A stretch of DNA of 9,118 nucleotides from contig CALIRS010000214.1 in the NCBI GenBank assembly GCA_938042205.1, positions 1 to 9,118 of the forward strand, in the 5' to 3' direction. The stretch comes from an uncultured bacterium (GTDB taxonomy: Bacteria; Actinomycetota; Aquicultoria; SKW223). Numbering within the stretch: the first letter of the stretch is position 1; every line of letters starts with the position of its first letter. The notes below the pieces were generated by a model. That model did not search any database and had not been told where the DNA came from. It was given only the letters and a program-made list of their open reading frames with translations. This document shows positions 5,719-9,118 of this stretch, one piece after another. A program made the translations under genes and the position numbers.

Positions 5719-5719
5719 A

Positions 5720-6472
5720 ATGTCAGGTCATTCAAAGTGGGCACAGATAAAACATAAAAAAGCAAAAGAGGATGCAAGGAGGGGAAAGATATTTTCTAAA
5801 TTGACTCGAGCGATTATGGTTGCCGCCAAACAGGGAGGCGGAAATCCGGAAACAAACCAGGCGCTGGCTAATGCTGTCGAAAAAGCCAGAGAATACAATT
5901 TGCCTCAGGAAAACATTGATCGAGCGATCAAGCGGGCTACTGGTGAACTGGAGGGTGTTAGCTATGAAGAAATAACTTATGAGGGTTATGGACCTGGTGG
6001 TGTCGCCGTTATGGTAGACGTGATGACAGATAATAGAAACAGGACCGCTGCCGAGATGAGGCATCTTTTCTCGAAACATGGTGGCAACCTCGGAGAATCT
6101 GGCTGTGTAACCTGGATGTTTGAGAAGAAGGGCGTTATTTTTATTCCGAGGGACAAGGTAGATGAAGATGTTTTACTTCAGGTAGTTCTAGACGCAGGAG
6201 CTGAAGATTTACAATCTTCAGGTGAGAGTTATCAGGTTCTATGCAGTCCGGAGAAATTTAAAGAGGTTAAAGAGGCCATTTTAAATTCAAATATTGTTAT
6301 TGAAGACGCCAGAATCACGATGCACCCCAGGAATGTGGTTAGAATTGTTGAAAGGGATGCAGCCAGGAGAGTATTAAGATTCATGGATGAGCTTGAGGAA
6401 CATGACGATGTTTCCGAAGTCTATGCAAATTTCGATATCCCTGATGAAGTCATAGAAGAAGTCGAAGCATAA
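5720..6472 (+). CDS. yebC: YebC/TACO1-family protein
   Basis: A 250-residue cytosolic protein of the YebC/TACO1 family, annotated in bacteria as a transcription regulator and now also linked to relief of ribosome stalling. Conserved features are the N-terminal MSGHSKWAQIKHKKAKEDARRGK, YEGYGPGGVA (87-96), TDNRNRTA (103-110) and the GGNLGESGCVTWMFEKKG block (121-138). The start is placed at ATG 5720 because MSGHSKW is the invariant N-terminus of the family. It lies 1 base after the pdxT stop, behind AGAGG. In many Gram-positive genomes yebC sits next to ruvC, as here. Confidence 0.96.
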   Translation: MSGHSKWAQIKHKKAKEDARRGKIFSKLTRAIMVAAKQGGGNPETNQALANAVEKAREYNLPQENIDRAIKRATGELEGVSYEEITYEGYGPGGVAVMVDVMTDNRNRTAAEMRHLFSKHGGNLGESGCVTWMFEKKGVIFIPRDKVDEDVLLQVVLDAGAEDLQSSGESYQVLCSPEKFKEVKEAILNSNIVIEDARITMHPRNVVRIVERDAARRVLRFMDELEEHDDVSEVYANFDIPDEVIEEVEA

Positions 6473-6500
6473 CAGAGAAAATTATGTATTAGACAGACAC

Positions 6501-6527
6501 TATAATTGAAGATTAAAGCGGAAGGAG
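6501..6527 (+). promoter_or_regulatory. Possible internal promoter and ribosome-binding site of ruvC
   Basis: The 64-base gap between yebC and ruvC contains a perfect -10 hexamer TATAAT (6501-6506), but no good -35 at 16-18 bases upstream. AAGGAG (6522-6527) is 9 bases before the GTG at 6537 and fixes that start. I see no LexA-type box. Confidence 0.35.
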
Positions 6528-6536
6528 CTATAGCTA

Positions 6537-7034
6537 GTGATTATTGCAGGTGTAGATCCAGGAACTGCATTAACAGGTTATGCTTTTATCCTCAAGTCAG
6601 ATTTTGATGAAATTAAGGCTATTAAATATGGCTGTATCCGAACGGATAACGGCGTATCTATGCCAGAAAGACTTCAAATTATTTACCGTGAATTTACAAA
6701 GCTTATTGAATATCATCACCCAGATGAGATTGCGATCGAAAGAGTTTTTTTTAATACGAATGCTAAGACAGCAATTATGATCGGACAGGCATGTGGTGTA
6801 GTAATGCTAGCAGCTGCTGAATGTGGTGTCAAAGTAAAGATGTACACTCCTCTTGAAGTGAAGATGGCTCTTGTGGGATACGGTCGAGCCCACAAACGGC
6901 AGGTTCAAAGGATGGTGAAACAGATTTTGACACTCGAAGATATACCAAAGCCCGATGATGTCGCAGATGCTCTGGCAGTAGCTATCTGTCACGCCCATTC
7001 AAATAATCTTACCTCAAGGATTGAAGAGAAATGA
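6537..7034 (+). CDS. ruvC: Holliday junction resolvase RuvC
   Basis: Endonuclease that cuts Holliday junctions symmetrically after RuvAB branch migration. The 165 residues are full length. The RNase H-like fold carries the acidic metal-binding residues D7 in GVDPGTALTGYA, E68 in IAIERVFF, and D141 and D144 in PKPDDVADALAVAICH. GTG start, fixed by AAGGAG 9 bases upstream. Its stop overlaps the ruvA start as ATGA. The short tail after residue 155 is not conserved in the family as I know it. Confidence 0.97.
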   Translation: MIIAGVDPGTALTGYAFILKSDFDEIKAIKYGCIRTDNGVSMPERLQIIYREFTKLIEYHHPDEIAIERVFFNTNAKTAIMIGQACGVVMLAAAECGVKVKMYTPLEVKMALVGYGRAHKRQVQRMVKQILTLEDIPKPDDVADALAVAICHAHSNNLTSRIEEK

Positions 7035-7603
7035 TTTCTTTTCTTTGCGGGAAGTTATTTGAAAAAAAAGGAGAAAGAATTACCTTACTTTGTGGGAACA
7101 TTGGTTTCGAAGTCAGAGTGCCTTTTAGGATGATAAGAAAAATAGATATTGAAGAAGAAGTCTGTGTTCATATCTCGATGGTGGTAAAACAAGATTCACT
7201 GCATCTTTATGGCTTTGAGACACGAGAAGAAAGAGAACTTTTTGAAAAGTTGCAGCATGTAAATAACGTAGGTCCTAAACTCGCTTTTAATATGATTTCG
7301 AGCTTAGGTGTTGATGAAATTGCAAAAGCATTGAAAAAGAGTAATGCTGCCGTTCTAGCATCAGTTCCAGGAATCGGGAAGAAGACAGCAACCCGGATTC
7401 TGGTTGAGCTTAAAAGCGAGTTCGGTGAAGAAGGACTCGAAAAGATTCCTGAAAAAACAGGAGAAATCGAGCAGGCAGTAGAGGCTCTCGTAAAATTAGG
7501 CTATTCGAGAAACGAGGCGCTAACTGCTTTAAAAGAAATTAATATGGACGACAATTACTCCTTGGAAGATATTGTAAGGCAGGCTTTTAAGAAGTTTTCA
7601 TAA
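7031..7603 (+). CDS. ruvA: Holliday junction branch migration subunit RuvA
   Basis: DNA-junction-binding subunit that forms tetramers on Holliday junctions and loads the RuvB motor. Three domains are visible in 190 residues: an OB fold at about 1-62 (MISFLCGKLF start, LHLYGF end), two helix-hairpin-helix motifs (VNNVGPKLA at 77-85 and VPGIGKKTATRI at 112-123), and after a short acidic linker the small C-terminal RuvB-binding domain at about 146-190 (EQAVEALVKLGYSRNEA). Translation is coupled to ruvC by the 4-base ATGA overlap. Confidence 0.97.
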   Translation: MISFLCGKLFEKKGERITLLCGNIGFEVRVPFRMIRKIDIEEEVCVHISMVVKQDSLHLYGFETREERELFEKLQHVNNVGPKLAFNMISSLGVDEIAKALKKSNAAVLASVPGIGKKTATRILVELKSEFGEEGLEKIPEKTGEIEQAVEALVKLGYSRNEALTALKEINMDDNYSLEDIVRQAFKKFS

Positions 7604-7619
7604 AGAAAGGGGAATTTGC

Positions 7620-8642
7620 TTGGATAAACCGCACAACTTGTTGTCACCAGAAAAAACAGACGAAGACATAAGCATTGATCAGGCTCTTCGTCCTAAAAGA
7701 CTTGATGAATTTGTAGGGCAAAAATCAGTTAGAGAACCAATGGCGATTTTTATTGAGGCAGCAAGACAACGTGGTGATATTCTTGATCACATCCTTTTAT
7801 GTGGTCCTCCAGGACTCGGGAAAACTACTCTGGCACTGATAATTGCAAACGAATTAGGAGTTTCATGCCGGGTAACTTCAGGACCTGCACTTGAGAGACC
7901 TGGTGATATCGCTGCTATCCTTTCAAGTTTGTCTCCTGGGGACGTTCTATTTATCGATGAGATTCACCGGCTTTCGAAATCTGTTGAAGAGATACTCTAC
8001 CTGGCAATGGAAGATTTCAAAATTGATTTAGTGATTGGAAAAGGCCCTTCAGCCCGAACTTTAAGGCTTGATCTACCCTCATTCTGCCTTGTAGGGGCTA
8101 CCACAAGGACAGGTCTTCTGGCGTCACCACTCCGGGATAGATTTGGTTATACTGCCAGATTGAATTTCTACGACGAAAACGAGCTGGGATTGATTGTGAA
8201 AAGATCGGCACAGCTTCTGAATATTGATATCGGAAACGAAGCGACAAAAGAAATAGCTCTCAGATCTCGAGGAACACCGCGGGTAGCAAACAGGCTTCTA
8301 AGACGAGTCCGGGATTATGCTCAGGTTAAACATCAGGGAAAGATTGATCGAGATATCTGTTGCAAGGCTCTCGATTTCTTAAATGTTGACCATGCAGGCC
8401 TTGATGAGACTGATCGAAAAATTCTTAAAATATTGACTTTTAATTATCGTGGAAGACCAGTCGGCTTAAATAGTATTGCAAGTGCTATTGGGGAAGACCC
8501 ACAAACCATTGAAGATGTTTATGAACCTTTTCTATTACAAGCAGGTTTTATTGCCAGGACACCCCGGGGGCGAGTTGCAACAGATAAAGCTTTTATACAT
8601 TTGAAAGCAGAAGGGATGCATGGGAAAGAAAATCTTTTTTAA
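7620..8642 (+). CDS. ruvB: Holliday junction branch migration ATPase RuvB
   Basis: Hexameric AAA+ motor that drives branch migration with RuvA. 340 residues, usual length. Visible: LRPKRLDEFVGQ (23-34), Walker A GPPGLGKT (62-69), Walker B FIDEIH (111-116), sensor 1 GATTRTG (159-165), arginine finger region PLRDRFG (170-176, R174), sensor 2 GTPRVANRLLRR (218-229), and a C-terminal winged helix (about 262-332) ending in TPRGRVAT (314-321). The start is TTG, with AAAGGGG ending 7 bases upstream; no in-frame ATG lies near. It is 16 bases after ruvA. No hairpin terminator is seen in the 34 bases before the convergent frame. Confidence 0.98.
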   Translation: MDKPHNLLSPEKTDEDISIDQALRPKRLDEFVGQKSVREPMAIFIEAARQRGDILDHILLCGPPGLGKTTLALIIANELGVSCRVTSGPALERPGDIAAILSSLSPGDVLFIDEIHRLSKSVEEILYLAMEDFKIDLVIGKGPSARTLRLDLPSFCLVGATTRTGLLASPLRDRFGYTARLNFYDENELGLIVKRSAQLLNIDIGNEATKEIALRSRGTPRVANRLLRRVRDYAQVKHQGKIDRDICCKALDFLNVDHAGLDETDRKILKILTFNYRGRPVGLNSIASAIGEDPQTIEDVYEPFLLQAGFIARTPRGRVATDKAFIHLKAEGMHGKENLF

Positions 8643-8676
8643 ACTTTGGTTTTATTAGACGTTTATATTTTCCCAT

Positions 8677-9117
8677 TTAGTAACGCAGAGGAATTAAAAA
8701 CAAGGGGGATGAACGCCAGCAGGGATGCACGTTTAAAGAATTTAGTTCATTTTGCCTGAAAGCAATTCCAGAAAGGACTTTTCTTAACGACTGGCTGTTT
8801 GAGTTATTTATTTTTTCATAGAGATTTCCCGCAATCTCCGCAGGATTGAAGTCTGAGGGATCGGCAGGGTTTTTAATAAGGCAAAATTCGTTTCTAAAAA
8901 TATTGGCATTTTCTTTTTTCTCGGAAATTATCCGGTTTCTTTCAGCGGTTAGTCGTTTCCAAGCGGCTGATAGTGATTGAGGATCAATAGTAATTGCTAT
9001 CTCAGGAAAAGAGAATGGGCAGAAGGTCGCATGCCTGTCAGAAGTGACTGTCATCATAAATCTGCCAGCTGGGCAGGGAAATTTGAAATTGTTTGAAAAT
9101 ACTTCTCTTTTCTCTGG
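8677..9117 (-). CDS. Unrecognised protein, 5' end beyond the window
   Basis: A minus-strand frame open from the right edge to a TAA at 8679-8677: 146 codons, of which the first ATG is at 9057. Because the frame continues upstream without a stop to the edge, the true start probably lies outside the window. The visible part is soluble-looking, with no membrane segment. It has Cys-Pro pairs (FPCPAG, FCPFSFPE), a charged middle (AAWKRLTAERNRIISEKKEN), and ends near HPCWRSSPLF. I do not recognise a family. It converges on ruvB with 34 bases between the stops. A chance frame is possible, but 146 codons without a stop in AT-rich DNA is suggestive. Confidence 0.5.
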   Translation of the reverse strand, partial: PEKREVFSNNFKFPCPAGRFMMTVTSDRHATFCPFSFPEIAITIDPQSLSAAWKRLTAERNRIISEKKENANIFRNEFCLIKNPADPSDFNPAEIAGNLYEKINNSNSQSLRKVLSGIAFRQNELNSLNVHPCWRSSPLFLIPLRY

Positions 9118-9118
9118 C

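Noticed and set aside
5705..5719. Longer yebC start at TTG 5705
   Set aside because: It would add five residues before MSGHSKW, the conserved N-terminus, and overlap the end of pdxT. ATG 5720 has its own AGAGG.
6473..6536. SOS (LexA) control of ruvC
   Set aside because: No CGAAC-N4-GTTCG-like box is visible in the gap.

Overview
The window is AT-rich bacterial DNA (roughly 40% GC by eye) with Shine-Dalgarno-led genes and many non-ATG starts: TTG for the nuclease, the TasA-like gene and ruvB, and GTG for ruvC. The order pdxS-pdxT-yebC-ruvC-ruvA-ruvB occurs in Gram-positive lineages: Actinobacteria have pdxS/pdxT/yebC close to ruvCAB, and many Clostridia-like Firmicutes have yebC-ruvCAB. Together with a SipW-type signal peptide, this suggests a low-GC Gram-positive such as an anaerobic, deep-branching actinobacterium or a clostridial relative. 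The sequence alone does not settle which.

Left arm (1-2089, minus strand). Positions 1-435 hold no gene I can support. A PD-(D/E)XK (RecB/Cas4-type) nuclease with a probable 4Fe-4S cluster and an unusual C-terminal extension follows. It sits behind a small cysteine-containing, probably membrane-associated protein whose stop overlaps the nuclease start (TTGA), so the two look translationally coupled. A tRNA-Pro(GGG) with encoded CCA, its own promoter and downstream stem-loops lies upstream of them.

Middle (2090-4140, plus strand) is the accessory-looking part. About 500 bases of very AT-rich DNA carry several perfect inverted repeats, a good promoter and a possible 33-residue basic/aromatic peptide gene. 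Next comes an orphan NarL/LuxR-type regulator whose receiver domain has lost its phospho-acceptor Asp and conserved Lys. It is followed by a TasA/camelysin-like exported protein with a SipW-type signal sequence. The promoters of the small ORF and of the TasA-like gene share a 10-base element (ATTGGCATAA), each 18 bases before a -10-like hexamer, which suggests common control. A strong intrinsic terminator closes the block.

Right arm (4141-8642, plus strand) is a conserved housekeeping operon: PdxS and PdxT (pyridoxal 5'-phosphate synthase), YebC-family protein, then RuvC, RuvA and RuvB (Holliday junction processing). Junctions are tight: 0 nt, 1 nt, 64 nt with a possible internal promoter, a 4-nt ATGA overlap, and 16 nt. 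A convergent, unrecognised reading frame on the minus strand runs off the right end.
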